This document shows, piece after piece, positions 19,742-28,836 of a stretch of 50,946 bases of DNA. A program made the position numbers and the translations under genes. This stretch comes from Chitinophagaceae bacterium (GTDB lineage: Bacteria > Bacteroidota > Bacteroidia > Chitinophagales > Chitinophagaceae). The notes under the pieces were generated by a model. It ran no database searches. It worked only from the letters and a program-made list of their open reading frames with translations, and had not been told where the DNA came from. How positions within the stretch are numbered: position 1 is the first letter of the stretch; each line of letters opens with the position of its first letter. The stretch covers positions 1-50,946 of the forward strand of contig CANGTN010000011.1 of assembly GCA_947456805.1 (NCBI GenBank), given 5' to 3'.

Positions 19742-20458
19742 TTAAATCGCCTGATGATTAAACGGTTGCAACACCATTTCACTTACCACGCCACTCACCG
19801 GTTGCTGACACAAAAACCAAATTGCCTTTGCTGCTTCATCGGCAACAATCATTTTATCACGTTGTACACGTAAATCAATCGTATCCCAAAAGGTACTATC
19901 CACACCACCTAAAAACAAATTGGTAATTCTGATATCGGTACGTTTTACTTCTTCTCTGATACTTTGCATCATTCCAACCAAACCATATTTGCTTGCCGAA
20001 TAAGCTGCAGCACCTGCCATTGGTACTTTACCTAAAACTCCCGGAATATTCACAATCAAACCTTTCTTGGCAATTTTCATTGCTGGTAAAAATTGTTTCA
20101 GTAATAAAAAAGGCGCGTACAAATTAAATTGTATCGTTTGCATAAATTCTTCTTCTGTCAAAGTATCCATTGGCTTTATAATGCCTATTCCTGCTGCATT
20201 TACAAGGACATCTATGGTTTCAAAAACTGCAAAAAAACGATCTTTCAATGAAGCTACTTCATGTATATTGCTAATATCAGCAGCAAATCTTTTATCAGCA
20301 CTGATATTTAATTCATTGCCTATTGTTTCTAACTTTTCAGCATTTCTTCCAGTGATAAAAACATTTGCTCCACTGCTTAATAATAATCTAGCTGTTTTGC
20401 TGCCAATACCACCAGTTGCTCCGGTTAATAAAACATTTTTGCCTTTTAATAATTCCAT
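19742..20458 (-). CDS. Short-chain dehydrogenase/reductase (SDR)
   Basis: A 238-residue classical SDR from the ATG at 20456-20458 (MELLKGKNVLLTGATGGIG). Nine extra upstream codons are open but unlikely. Visible are the nucleotide-binding TGATGGIG, the NAAGIG motif and the catalytic YSASK with a serine upstream (in the IVNIPG segment the usual Ser is shifted or replaced, so the exact catalytic serine is unclear). It is a cytoplasmic NAD(P)H oxidoreductase; the substrate is not predictable. It is upstream of accA but separated by 249 bases with repeats. Its start faces the truncated flavin-reductase gene. Confidence 0.88.
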   Translation of the reverse strand: MELLKGKNVLLTGATGGIGSKTARLLLSSGANVFITGRNAEKLETIGNELNISADKRFAADISNIHEVASLKDRFFAVFETIDVLVNAAGIGIIKPMDTLTEEEFMQTIQFNLYAPFLLLKQFLPAMKIAKKGLIVNIPGVLGKVPMAGAAAYSASKYGLVGMMQSIREEVKRTDIRITNLFLGGVDSTFWDTIDLRVQRDKMIVADEAAKAIWFLCQQPVSGVVSEMVLQPFNHQAI

Positions 20459-20557
20459 GTGTTTGTATTTTAGAAGCTTAAACAATATGACTTTGATTTT
20501 GTTGAAGAAGTAACTAAAAAACTTTCATTTCTTAAATAAACATCTATACAACATTAT

Positions 20558-20869
20558 ATGCAACGTCCTTGGAACAGAGTAAACCTTCCAGTTTATTCAA
20601 TCAGCAGCTTTGATGGAATAAACAACCACAACATGCACATCATTACGTATGCACAAGCTGTAAGCATGCAACCCAAACAATTTATTTGTGCCATATACAA
20701 CGGCACTAAGACATTAGATAATGTTGAAGCCAATCCACATTTTGTGTTACAAATTTTAGCCGAAGAACAATATCGATTGGTAGATTTATTGGGGAAGAAA
20801 TCAGGGAAAAACATCAATAAAATTGAAAGGCTGAACAAAAGAAAAATATTAAAGATGGAAAGGCTTTAA
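20558..20869 (+). pseudogene. Truncated flavin-reductase-like (split-barrel) gene
   Basis: 103 codons, beginning MQRPWNRVNLPVYSISSF and continuing with the N-terminal half of the FMN-binding split-barrel fold (QPKQFICAIYNGTKTLDNVEANPHFVLQIL, then LVDLLGKKSGKNINKIERL). Family members carry on for roughly another 50 or more residues after the KR.L segment; here the frame stops after KILKMERL. No continuation that I recognise appears in the other frames, although one shifted frame stays open for about 20 codons. It is therefore either a decayed gene or a short variant. It precedes the thioesterase gene on the same strand. Confidence 0.55.
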
Positions 20870-20998
20870 CCCTTGATATTTTGAGGGAAAAGAAATTAAT
20901 CAGGATGTGAATAAATATTGGCAAATAACTTGCAATTACCAAAAAATAACAAAATCCTATTCGTTCAGCTGTTGCAATCAATTAACTTCGCACTACAA

Positions 20999-21526
20999 AT
21001 GAATAAACCAATGGAGACTAGAAAAGCAAGCGACAGTTTTACAATTATGAATGAACTGGTATTACCAAATGATACCAACACTTTTGGAAACTTAATGGGT
21101 GGCCGTTTAATGTACTGGATGGATATTGCAGCAGGCATTGCAGCAGGCAAACATTGCAATACACCAAGCATGACAGCAAGTGTAGATAATATTAGTTTTA
21201 AAAACCCAATTAAATTAGGCAATGTTGTACACATAGAAGCCAAGGTTTGCAGGGCTTTCAACACTTCAATGGAAATACATATCAAAGTATGGGGCGAAGA
21301 TTTATTGCATCAATACAAATATGAAAGCAATGAAGCCTATTTTACATTTGTTGCATTAGACCCTAATGGCAAACCAAGATTGGTTCCTGCATTGGTTCCA
21401 GAAACAGAACAGGAAATACGATTGTTCGAAGGTGCATTACGCCGCAGACAAATCCGTTTAATTTTAGCCGGGAAAATGAAACCAAGTGATGCGAATGAAT
21501 TGAAGGCTTTGTTTACGAATGATTAA
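20999..21526 (+). CDS. Acyl-CoA thioesterase, hot-dog fold (YciA/BfiT type)
   Basis: A 175-residue protein from the ATG at 20999 (MNKPMETRKASDSF); a second ATG four codons on is equally possible, and an upstream TTG-initiated extension is not family-like. The acyl-CoA hydrolase pattern is clear: NELVLPNDTNTFGNLMGGRLMYWMDIAAGIAA, then SVDNISFKNPIKLGNVVHIEA. The Asn/Asp around the GG-helix is the usual catalytic region. It hydrolyses acyl-CoA thioesters in the cytoplasm. It leads a close run of plus-strand genes, with 23 bases to the ureohydrolase. Confidence 0.9.
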   Translation: MNKPMETRKASDSFTIMNELVLPNDTNTFGNLMGGRLMYWMDIAAGIAAGKHCNTPSMTASVDNISFKNPIKLGNVVHIEAKVCRAFNTSMEIHIKVWGEDLLHQYKYESNEAYFTFVALDPNGKPRLVPALVPETEQEIRLFEGALRRRQIRLILAGKMKPSDANELKALFTND

Positions 21527-21549
21527 ATAAAAAATTTCATAATTTTCAG

Positions 21550-22590
21550 ATGGCAGACTTATCCAATTTCAATCCCAACTCGGTTAGCAACCCCAATAAT
21601 AATATTTTCGGATTACCTTTTACAGAAGAAGAGGCAGCAATTGTATTATTGCCCATTCCATGGGATGTTACTGCAAGCTACAACGCAGGTACTGCAAGGT
21701 CTGCAGAGCATATTATTCAAGCAGCATTACAAGTAGATTTGTTTGATCCCGATGGTGCTGACGACTGGAGAAATGGTTTTTTTATAAAACCAATTGATAA
21801 GAAAATATTGATGAAGAGTGATTATTTAAGAAAGGAAGCAGAATTATATATTGACTATATTTCTAAAGGTGGAAACACCGATGAAAATAAGTTTATGAAT
21901 AAAAGTTTAAAAGATATCAATGAAGGAAGTAATTTTTTAAACAACTGGGTACTTGAGCAAACCAAACAAATCCTTGCAAAAAACAAATTTGTTGTTTTAG
22001 TTGGCGGAGATCACAGCACTTCATTTGGATATATTAAAGCCCTGGCAGAAAAGCACCATACATTTGGAATTTTACAAATTGATGCACATTGTGACCTAAG
22101 AAAAGCATACGAAAATTTCACATACAGTCATGCAAGCATTATGTATAATGTTTTAAATGAAATTCATCAAGTTACAAAATTGGTTCAAGTTGGTGTGCGA
22201 GATTATTGTGAAGAAGAAAGTATTTTCATAAAAAACAATAAAAATAAAATAAGTGTATTTTTTGATAAGAATATCAAAGAAGCAATGTTTGAGGGAACAA
22301 CATGGAAAACAATTGTTGATGAAATTATTGCGTCACTACCCGAAAAAGTTTATCTCAGCTTTGACATTGACGGATTAGATCCAAAACTTTGCCCTAACAC
22401 AGGCACCCCTGTGCCTGGTGGATTTGAGGCAGAACAAATTTTATATTTATTCAGAAAAGTAAAAGAAGCAGGCAAAGAAATTATTGGTTTCGATTTGGTT
22501 GAAACAGGTGTAAGCGAACAAGATTGGGACAGCAACGTAGCAGCTAGAATATTATTCAGAATGTGTAACATGATTGTCAAAAAAGATTAA
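21550..22590 (+). CDS. Ureohydrolase (agmatinase/arginase/formimidoylglutamase family)
   Basis: A 346-residue member of the manganese ureohydrolase family. The metal ligands are present: GGDHS (H155), DAHCD (D178, H180, D182) and DIDGLDP near residue 275. The length and an insertion before the first metal motif resemble the agmatinase-family proteins of Bacteroidota. It would cleave a guanidino or formimino group (agmatine, arginine or formimidoylglutamate); the exact substrate cannot be read from the motifs. It lies in the middle of a close-packed run, with 23 bases to the thioesterase and 17 to the membrane protein. Confidence 0.88.
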   Translation: MADLSNFNPNSVSNPNNNIFGLPFTEEEAAIVLLPIPWDVTASYNAGTARSAEHIIQAALQVDLFDPDGADDWRNGFFIKPIDKKILMKSDYLRKEAELYIDYISKGGNTDENKFMNKSLKDINEGSNFLNNWVLEQTKQILAKNKFVVLVGGDHSTSFGYIKALAEKHHTFGILQIDAHCDLRKAYENFTYSHASIMYNVLNEIHQVTKLVQVGVRDYCEEESIFIKNNKNKISVFFDKNIKEAMFEGTTWKTIVDEIIASLPEKVYLSFDIDGLDPKLCPNTGTPVPGGFEAEQILYLFRKVKEAGKEIIGFDLVETGVSEQDWDSNVAARILFRMCNMIVKKD

Positions 22591-22607
22591 TTTTAAATCA
22601 TACCAAC

Positions 22608-23195
22608 TTGAAAACATACGACTACATTGTTACTTTAAAAAAAGGAAAATATAGTACAGCCGTAAACTGGATTTCACAATTACTGATTCTATTGTCTTTA
22701 ATATTCTTAACAATACAATTCAATTTGATAGGTGGATTTTCTAAAGAAATTTTAGTTTTTGGTTCACTTCAATTCAAAACTTCATTGTTCATTTTTATTA
22801 TTTTATCAGGCTGGATTTATCTGATAATACAAGCACAAAAACAAGAAGAGGTCAATTACAGAAATCTACTTTTTATTGCAGCAATTTCTTGGATGATTAT
22901 ACCGGGTTTACTTTGGATTTGCTTTATTTATGTCATTGCAGGATGGTTGGAAAAACCGGTAAAACTCAACCCTGAATTTGGTTTCAGCGCAAACGAAATT
23001 GTACTTAATGATTTTCCGGTGAAGCGATACCAATGGAGTGAATTCAATAATATTGTTTTAAAAGACGGATTGCTCACGTTGGATTTTACCAATAATAAAA
23101 TTTATCAAAAAGAAATTGAATCTGAATATTCTTCAGACGAAGAGAAAGAATTTAACGACTTTTGCAACACACAATTGAAAGCAGTAATTGCTTAA
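22608..23195 (+). CDS. Membrane protein of unknown function
   Basis: A 195-residue protein with three predicted membrane segments (about residues 20-40, 50-70 and 85-112) and a soluble C-terminal part of about 80 residues ending in an acidic stretch. I do not recognise a family. It starts at a TTG (22608), giving LKTYDYIVTLKKGKYS; no in-frame ATG is near. It is set in the run ureohydrolase - this gene - radical SAM, with spacers of 17 and 31 bases, so co-expression is likely. The position suggests but does not show a link with its neighbours. Confidence 0.7.
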   Translation: MKTYDYIVTLKKGKYSTAVNWISQLLILLSLIFLTIQFNLIGGFSKEILVFGSLQFKTSLFIFIILSGWIYLIIQAQKQEEVNYRNLLFIAAISWMIIPGLLWICFIYVIAGWLEKPVKLNPEFGFSANEIVLNDFPVKRYQWSEFNNIVLKDGLLTLDFTNNKIYQKEIESEYSSDEEKEFNDFCNTQLKAVIA

Positions 23196-23226
23196 TTGCT
23201 ACCTTCATTTACTATTATCAATCAAT

Positions 23227-24522
23227 ATGTTACATCAATCGCCTTATTTATTGTATTCTGACGGCAACGGAAATATTTTTGAAGACACAAGTTTATATGC
23301 AGTTGGCAGAGCCGGCTGGGATGCATTTCCAATTCCGGAAGAAGACTGGATTGAATTACCTGATGGAGGTAATTTGTATGAACTCCCAGGCAGAAGAGGT
23401 ATTGGTATAGATGTTGAAAATGGAGAAATGCGTTTGTGTGAAAAAGGTTGGGCTGTTGCTGCATTTATTCCACCGGCTCATACTGGATTGTTTCTTGCTG
23501 CTTATGAAGCTTTGCCCGAAGCACCAATGCTTCCTTTATTTTGCTACACTGCAGCTGGATGGTTGAATGAAAAAACTTATGTTGCCGGAGTTAGAATTGA
23601 AAAAGATATCCGTCAGGAATGTTCCGGATATGATGACGATAAAATACAAACAGGAACGGAATATTTGCTGGAATCCTTTCCAAACAACCGTTTGGTGAAA
23701 CACTTAATGGAAAAATGTTGCCTTACTTACAACTGTCCTGCTGCAAGAAATTTTTCATTGAGCAGATGGGAATGTCCCGTACCTGCATCACCTGCTTGTA
23801 ATGCAAATTGTATTGGTTGCGTTTCTTTTCAACCACAGGAAGAAGAAATTACTTCTCCTCAGGATAGATTGACCTTTAAACCAACTGCTGAAGAAATTGT
23901 AGAGTTTACAGTTCCTCATTTAATGAATGCCCCATTTCCAATTATTAGTTTTGGACAAGGTTGTGAAGGTGAACCATTATTAATGTGGGAAACTTTGTGT
24001 GAAGCAATTAAAGAAATCAGAAAACATACTCCAAGAGGCAGTATTAACATCAATACAAACGGAAGCAAACCCGATGCCGTAAAAGCCATGTGTGAAGCGG
24101 GTTTGAATAGTATCAGGGTAAGTACAAACAGTGCAAGAAAAGATATTTATACAAAATATTATCGCCCCAATAATTATACTTTCGAAGACATTATTGAGAG
24201 TTTGAAAGTTGCAAAAAGTATGGGTGCATGGACAAGTATTAATTACTTTGTTTTTCCCGGAATGACTGACTGTGTAGAAGAATATGAAGCACTTAGAAAA
24301 TTAATTCAGGAAACCGGATTGAACATGATTCAATGGCGCAATTTTAATATTGACCCTGATTGGTATCTGGGACAAATTGGAGTTGTTGAAACGGGAGAAT
24401 TGATGGGCGTAAAACAAATGCAGGAATTGATTCAAGAAGAATTTCCTGATTTGAAATTTGGATATTTTAACCCACCAATGGAACGAATTAAAGGAAATTA
24501 CGAAGCAGATTTTGCTCATTAA
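23227..24522 (+). CDS. Radical SAM protein with a long N-terminal domain
   Basis: A 431-residue protein from the ATG at 23227 (MLHQSPYLLYSDGNG); an upstream start would overlap the previous gene. The radical SAM cluster motif is C191, C195, C198 (ACNANCIGC), followed by a GQGCEGEP segment and INTNGSKPD and RVSTNSARKDIY, which fit the SAM-binding strands. The first 190 residues form a separate domain I cannot name; it includes CCLTYNCP close to the cluster. It uses a 4Fe-4S cluster and SAM to make a 5'-deoxyadenosyl radical; the substrate is unknown. It has 31 bases before it and 15 bases to the TauE-type permease. Confidence 0.85.
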   Translation: MLHQSPYLLYSDGNGNIFEDTSLYAVGRAGWDAFPIPEEDWIELPDGGNLYELPGRRGIGIDVENGEMRLCEKGWAVAAFIPPAHTGLFLAAYEALPEAPMLPLFCYTAAGWLNEKTYVAGVRIEKDIRQECSGYDDDKIQTGTEYLLESFPNNRLVKHLMEKCCLTYNCPAARNFSLSRWECPVPASPACNANCIGCVSFQPQEEEITSPQDRLTFKPTAEEIVEFTVPHLMNAPFPIISFGQGCEGEPLLMWETLCEAIKEIRKHTPRGSININTNGSKPDAVKAMCEAGLNSIRVSTNSARKDIYTKYYRPNNYTFEDIIESLKVAKSMGAWTSINYFVFPGMTDCVEEYEALRKLIQETGLNMIQWRNFNIDPDWYLGQIGVVETGELMGVKQMQELIQEEFPDLKFGYFNPPMERIKGNYEADFAH

Positions 24523-24537
24523 TTTAATGATTATTTT

Positions 24538-25308
24538 TTGGCTACAACTACCATCATACTATTATGTATTGCAGCTTTCAGTGCAGGATTGGTAGATGCA
24601 ATTGTGGGCGGTGGTGGTTTGATACAAACACCTGTGGGATTAATTCTGCTGCCTAATTTACCTATTGCAACAGTAATTGGTTCACTTAAAATTCCTGCAT
24701 TCAGCGGAACTTTTTTTGCTGCAATCCAATACATCAAAAAAGTAAAAATGAAATGGAAAATGCTGCTGACAATGATGTTACTGGCATTTGGTGCAGCTTT
24801 TGCAGGATCAAAATTTTTATCAGCAATGCATAATGATTTTATGAAGCCTATTTTATTAATCGTTTTATCGCTTGTAGCAATTTATACTTACAGCAAGAAA
24901 AACTTTGGAACAACCACCAAAAAAAATCTTACCCCAAAAAGAGAAATATTTTACGGAATAATTATTAGCATCATCATTGGATTTTATGATGGATTCATTG
25001 GACCAGGCGCAGGAAGTTTTCTAGTGCTTGCTTTCATCACCATTGTTGGATTTGATTTTTTACATGCTTCTGCACATGCAAAAATGATAAATCTGGCAAC
25101 TAATTTTGGTTCAATTTCTTTTTTCATCATCAAAGGAACAATCCTCTGGAACGTTGCAATACCAATGGCTTTGTGCAATGCAGCCGGCGGATTTATAGGC
25201 GCAAAAATTGCTATTAAAAAAGGCAACTCTTTTATCAGAATTTTCTTTTTATTGGTTGTTGTGGGTACGTTAATCCGATTTGGATATGATGTATTTTTTA
25301 AAAAATAA
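24538..25308 (+). CDS. TauE/SafE family membrane permease
   Basis: A 256-residue protein with about eight membrane segments and the two family repeats: AAFSAGLVDAIVGGGGLIQTP near the start and GFYDGFIGPGAGSFLVLAF near residues 150-170. The family includes sulfite and sulfonate exporters and many members of unknown cargo. The start is a TTG (24538), because the nearest ATG is out of frame. It ends the plus-strand run and converges on the MFS gene with only seven bases between the stops and no terminator visible. Confidence 0.87.
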   Translation: MATTTIILLCIAAFSAGLVDAIVGGGGLIQTPVGLILLPNLPIATVIGSLKIPAFSGTFFAAIQYIKKVKMKWKMLLTMMLLAFGAAFAGSKFLSAMHNDFMKPILLIVLSLVAIYTYSKKNFGTTTKKNLTPKREIFYGIIISIIIGFYDGFIGPGAGSFLVLAFITIVGFDFLHASAHAKMINLATNFGSISFFIIKGTILWNVAIPMALCNAAGGFIGAKIAIKKGNSFIRIFFLLVVVGTLIRFGYDVFFKK

Positions 25309-25315
25309 TTTTTAA

Positions 25316-26530
25316 TTACTCAATACCTGCGGGAACAAGATTTCGCTGACTCATTTTTTTCAACACCACAATAGATATTGCAATAAATACTACAGCTGCT
25401 AAAGCCTCTGTTACAAGCATGTATTTACTGCCTTTCAAATCATGCACCCAGCCATCAAATGCAGTCATGTATACCACCGGAATATTTGCAATAGAAGACA
25501 ATAAAGAATATTTAGTAGCAGCGGTTTTCTTGCCCGTAGCATACAAAGCAAGTGAAGTAAATGCTGCATTGATTAATCCCAGCACAAACGCATAGGCCAA
25601 TACACCGACAACATAAGTCTTAGCATGATAAGGTAATAATGCCATCAAAGCAGTTATGAATGCACATAAAAAACCTGATCCAAGATACGCCCACCAGTTG
25701 CCAAATTTATCAGCAATAAATCCTCCAATTACACAGCCTACTGCGCTGATGATACCACTCAATATTCCCGTTACCAATGCAACTGTGTCTGCATCTGCTT
25801 TCCAGTCTGCTGCAATAGAGGACCATAAGTTAGAAGCTGCTCCCGTGCCTATCGGCATACAAAATAAAAGCATCACAAAAATCACAATAGGAATGCGCAA
25901 CATACCTACAACATCTGTTATCATTCCCTTCAGAGAAACAATAATATTTTGATTTTTGTCACTGTACACATCTTTGATTACGATTACAAATAATGCACAA
26001 AGCAAACTACCTAATCCCAATACAACCCCTGCTACACCTACATTGTAATGTGTTGTGAGCCATAATCCTGCACCTCCACCCAAACCCATTCCTCCTAAAT
26101 TTCCTGCCTGGTACCAACCGCCTGTAGTTCCTTTTTTATTTTCTTCAATTCGTTTTGCCATGATACCACCAACAGGTAATACTACAAATGTTGCAGCTAC
26201 TTGTGATAGAAAAACTACACTAGTAATTAAAGTAATATTTTGAATTTTGAAAGGAATAAAACACAACAGCATCAGAGATAACACACAAGCTGTAACCCCA
26301 ATCCAATACCACCTTTTTAAACTAAGTGTGAGGTCTGCCAAAGGCCCCCAAAAAAAACGCCAGATATTTGCAGAGAGTCCGAGTGAAACAACACCTGCAA
26401 CTTCAGCTACAGAAAATCCTTTATTCGTTAATACATAAGGCAGTGTTACTGTTACAAACCCAATACTGATACCATAAGGCAATACCAGAAAAAAAATATA
26501 AAATGGTTTTGTAAATAATTGCTGATTCAT
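25316..26530 (-). CDS. Major facilitator superfamily transporter
   Basis: A 404-residue integral membrane protein with twelve predicted helices, the MFS signature loop after helix 2 (WGPLADLTLSLKRW) and its counterpart in the second half (GGFIADKFGNWW). The GGWYQAGNLGGMGLGGGAG glycine-rich helix recalls the AmpG/acetyl-CoA-transporter branch, but the cargo is uncertain. It starts at the ATG at 26528-26530. It is a single-gene unit on the minus strand, just upstream (in its own direction) of the TauE-type gene and 80 bases after the Lrp-type regulator, which points the same way. Confidence 0.88.
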   Translation of the reverse strand: MNQQLFTKPFYIFFLVLPYGISIGFVTVTLPYVLTNKGFSVAEVAGVVSLGLSANIWRFFWGPLADLTLSLKRWYWIGVTACVLSLMLLCFIPFKIQNITLITSVVFLSQVAATFVVLPVGGIMAKRIEENKKGTTGGWYQAGNLGGMGLGGGAGLWLTTHYNVGVAGVVLGLGSLLCALFVIVIKDVYSDKNQNIIVSLKGMITDVVGMLRIPIVIFVMLLFCMPIGTGAASNLWSSIAADWKADADTVALVTGILSGIISAVGCVIGGFIADKFGNWWAYLGSGFLCAFITALMALLPYHAKTYVVGVLAYAFVLGLINAAFTSLALYATGKKTAATKYSLLSSIANIPVVYMTAFDGWVHDLKGSKYMLVTEALAAVVFIAISIVVLKKMSQRNLVPAGIE

Positions 26531-26610
26531 GTATAGTATATATTGGTGCTACAAGATAACACAATCAAAGCATCCTCAATAAAAAAAAATAATGTTTCAA
26601 TCAATAATTT

Positions 26611-27111
26611 TTAATGCACCAATACATGAGTTTGTTTGATTACGCCCATTACAAATACACTTTGCACATTGCCAATATTTTCACTTTGACTTAATTTATT
26701 TACATGAAAGTCATAGTAAGTATCCATATTTTCTGCTACTACTTTTAACATAAAATCAAACTCACCCGAAATATTGTAACACTCAATTATTTCAGGCAGT
26801 GCATGAATCATTTTAATAAATTTTGTTCCTGCAGTTTTGCTGTGTTCTTTCAAAGAAACATAACAAATGACCATCAGCCCTTTTTTCACTTTGCTATGAT
26901 CTACAAGTGCTGCATATTGTTTTATAACACCTGTAGTTTCCAGTCGCTTAATTCTTTCATGAACAGGCGTAGTGCTTAAATGAACCTTTTCGGCAATTTC
27001 TTTTACAGTAACCCTTGCATTTTGTTGCAATAAATTTAAAATAATCAAGTCAGTTTTATCCAAAACAAAATTGGTGTTAGTAGATTGTTCTGTTTTAAGT
27101 GTTTTTGGCAT
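26611..27111 (-). CDS. Lrp/AsnC family transcriptional regulator
   Basis: A 166-residue regulator. Residues about 18-75 are the winged helix (LDKTDLIILNLLQQNARVTV ... HLSTTPVHERIKRLE). Residues 85-160 are the ligand-binding RAM domain. The polypeptide has a short N-terminal tail of about 15 residues. It is divergent from ahcY with a 117-base spacer that holds a repeated ATTTTATTCTA. Members of this family often control the adjacent divergent gene, so ahcY is the likely target, perhaps in response to an amino acid such as methionine. The ligand is an inference. Confidence 0.92.
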   Translation of the reverse strand: MPKTLKTEQSTNTNFVLDKTDLIILNLLQQNARVTVKEIAEKVHLSTTPVHERIKRLETTGVIKQYAALVDHSKVKKGLMVICYVSLKEHSKTAGTKFIKMIHALPEIIECYNISGEFDFMLKVVAENMDTYYDFHVNKLSQSENIGNVQSVFVMGVIKQTHVLVH

Positions 27112-27153
27112 ACCAAAATAGTATTAAACAATTTAAAAAAGATGCAATTTAGC

Positions 27154-27210
27154 ATTTTATTCTAAATTATAGTTCAATAGTATTATTTTATTCTATTAAA
27201 ACTACATTTG
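27154..27210 (+). promoter_or_regulatory. Lrp-ahcY divergent control region: paired direct repeats and ahcY promoter element
   Basis: ATTTTATTCTA occurs at 27154-27164 and again at 27185-27195, start-to-start 31 bases, about three helical turns. TACATTTG (27203-27210), an exact TAnnTTTG, lies 18 bases before the ahcY ATG and is the likely -7 element. The spaced repeats on the same helix face suit binding by a multimeric Lrp-type regulator. Binding is not shown. Confidence 0.5.
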
Positions 27211-27228
27211 CATCTTAAAATAAATAAA

Positions 27229-28554
27229 ATGTCAACATTACAATCAACAATTGATTTTTCATTACCGTACAAAGTTGCGGACATGAGTCTTGCAGACTGG
27301 GGAAGAAAAGAAATCCGTTTAGCAGAAGCTGAAATGCCGGGTTTAATGTCTATCAGAGCAGAATATGGTGCAAGCCAGCCATTAAAAGGCGCAAGAATTG
27401 CGGGTTGTTTACACATGACTATACAAACTGCAGTTTTGATTGAAACTTTGGTAGCATTAGGTGCTGAAGTAAAATGGAGTTCTTGTAACATCTTTTCTAC
27501 GCAAGATCAAGCTGCTGCTGCTATTGCTGCTGCGGGCATTGGTGTATTTGCATGGAAAGGACAAACACAGGAGGAAGCTGATTGGTGTATTGAACAAACA
27601 TTATTCTTCGGTGCTGCCGACAGACCATTGAATATGATTTTAGATGATGGTGGTGATTTAACCAATATGGTTTTTGATACTTACCCTGAATTGGTTGCTA
27701 ACATCAAAGGTTTATCTGAAGAAACAACAACTGGTGTTCACCGTTTATACGAGCGTATGGCAAAAGGTACTTTACCAATTCCTGCGATTAATGTAAATGA
27801 CAGTGTTACCAAATCTAAGTTTGATAACAAGTATGGTTGTAAAGAATCTTTGGTAGATTCTATCCGTCGTGCAACTGATGTGATGATGGCCGGAAAGGTT
27901 GCTGTTGTTGGATCTTATGGTGATGTAGGTAAAGGTTCTGCAGCTTCATTAAAAGGTGCGGGTTGCCGTGTAATTGTTACTGAAATCGATCCGATTTGTG
28001 CTTTACAAGCTGCAATGGATGGTTTTGAAGTAAAGCCTATGATTAAAGCAGTTGCTGAAGCTGACATCATTGTTACTGCATCAGGTTGTAGAGATTTAAT
28101 TACTGAAAAACATTTCAGATTGATGAAAGACAAAGCGATTGTTTGTAACATCGGTCACTTTGATATTGAAATTGATATGGCTTGGTTGAATACCAATTAT
28201 GGTCATACAAAAGATACGATTAAACCACAAGTTGATTTATACAACATTGAAGGGAAAGATGTAATTGTATTGGCTGAAGGAAGATTGGTAAACTTAGGTT
28301 GTGCTACAGGGCATCCAAGTTTTGTAATGAGTAATTCATTTGCAAACCAAACATTGGCACAATTAGAGCTTTGGACAAACGCAGACAAATACGAAAATCA
28401 AGTGTATGTTTTACCAAAACACCTTGATGAAAAAGTAGCTCGTTTGCACCTTGCAAAAATTGGTGTTGAGTTGGATGAATTAACTCCGGAACAAGCTGCA
28501 TACCTTGGTATTCCTCAGTTTGGACCATTTAAGTCTGATGCATACAGATATTAA
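27229..28554 (+). CDS. ahcY: S-adenosylhomocysteine hydrolase
   Basis: A 441-residue enzyme from the ATG at 27229 ([26 protein letters not shown]); seven upstream codons from a TTG are open but overlap the promoter. It has the substrate-binding domain with [13 protein letters not shown] and the catalytic DGGDLTN, the NAD-binding GYGDVGKG-type loop (here [10 protein letters not shown]) and the C-terminal KSDAYRY that reaches into the neighbour's cofactor site. It splits SAH into adenosine and homocysteine, relieving inhibition of methyltransferases in the methionine cycle. It is monocistronic: a control region lies upstream and a strong terminator at 28577. Confidence 0.98.
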   Translation: MSTLQSTIDFSLPYKVADMSLADWGRKEIRLAEAEMPGLMSIRAEYGASQPLKGARIAGCLHMTIQTAVLIETLVALGAEVKWSSCNIFSTQDQAAAAIAAAGIGVFAWKGQTQEEADWCIEQTLFFGAADRPLNMILDDGGDLTNMVFDTYPELVANIKGLSEETTTGVHRLYERMAKGTLPIPAINVNDSVTKSKFDNKYGCKESLVDSIRRATDVMMAGKVAVVGSYGDVGKGSAASLKGAGCRVIVTEIDPICALQAAMDGFEVKPMIKAVAEADIIVTASGCRDLITEKHFRLMKDKAIVCNIGHFDIEIDMAWLNTNYGHTKDTIKPQVDLYNIEGKDVIVLAEGRLVNLGCATGHPSFVMSNSFANQTLAQLELWTNADKYENQVYVLPKHLDEKVARLHLAKIGVELDELTPEQAAYLGIPQFGPFKSDAYRY

Positions 28555-28576
28555 TTAATAGTTTTTAGCTATCAGA

Positions 28577-28606
28577 AAAAACCCACTTCTTTTGAGGTGG
28601 GTTTTT
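28577..28606 (+). terminator. Terminator of ahcY
   Basis: AAAAACCCACTTC (28577-28589), TTTT loop, GAGGTGGGTTTTT (28594-28606), 13 pairs with one wobble, followed by CTTTTTAT. It begins 22 bases after the ahcY stop. Confidence 0.88.
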
Positions 28607-28836
28607 CTTTTTATATACAAAATATCATCAACAAGCATTGTATAAAATTTGAATAGGATAATCAACAAATACTATTTCTTTGATTTTTAGTTTTAATTGA
28701 TAAAATTATTTTTCATACATAAACCTGATATAAGTTTATTGGATATATTTCTCTAATTATTAACACCCAAAGAATAACTTAACTAATAAAAGTGAATTTT
28801 CAATTCATACCTTTATAATACATTAAACACTGTACA

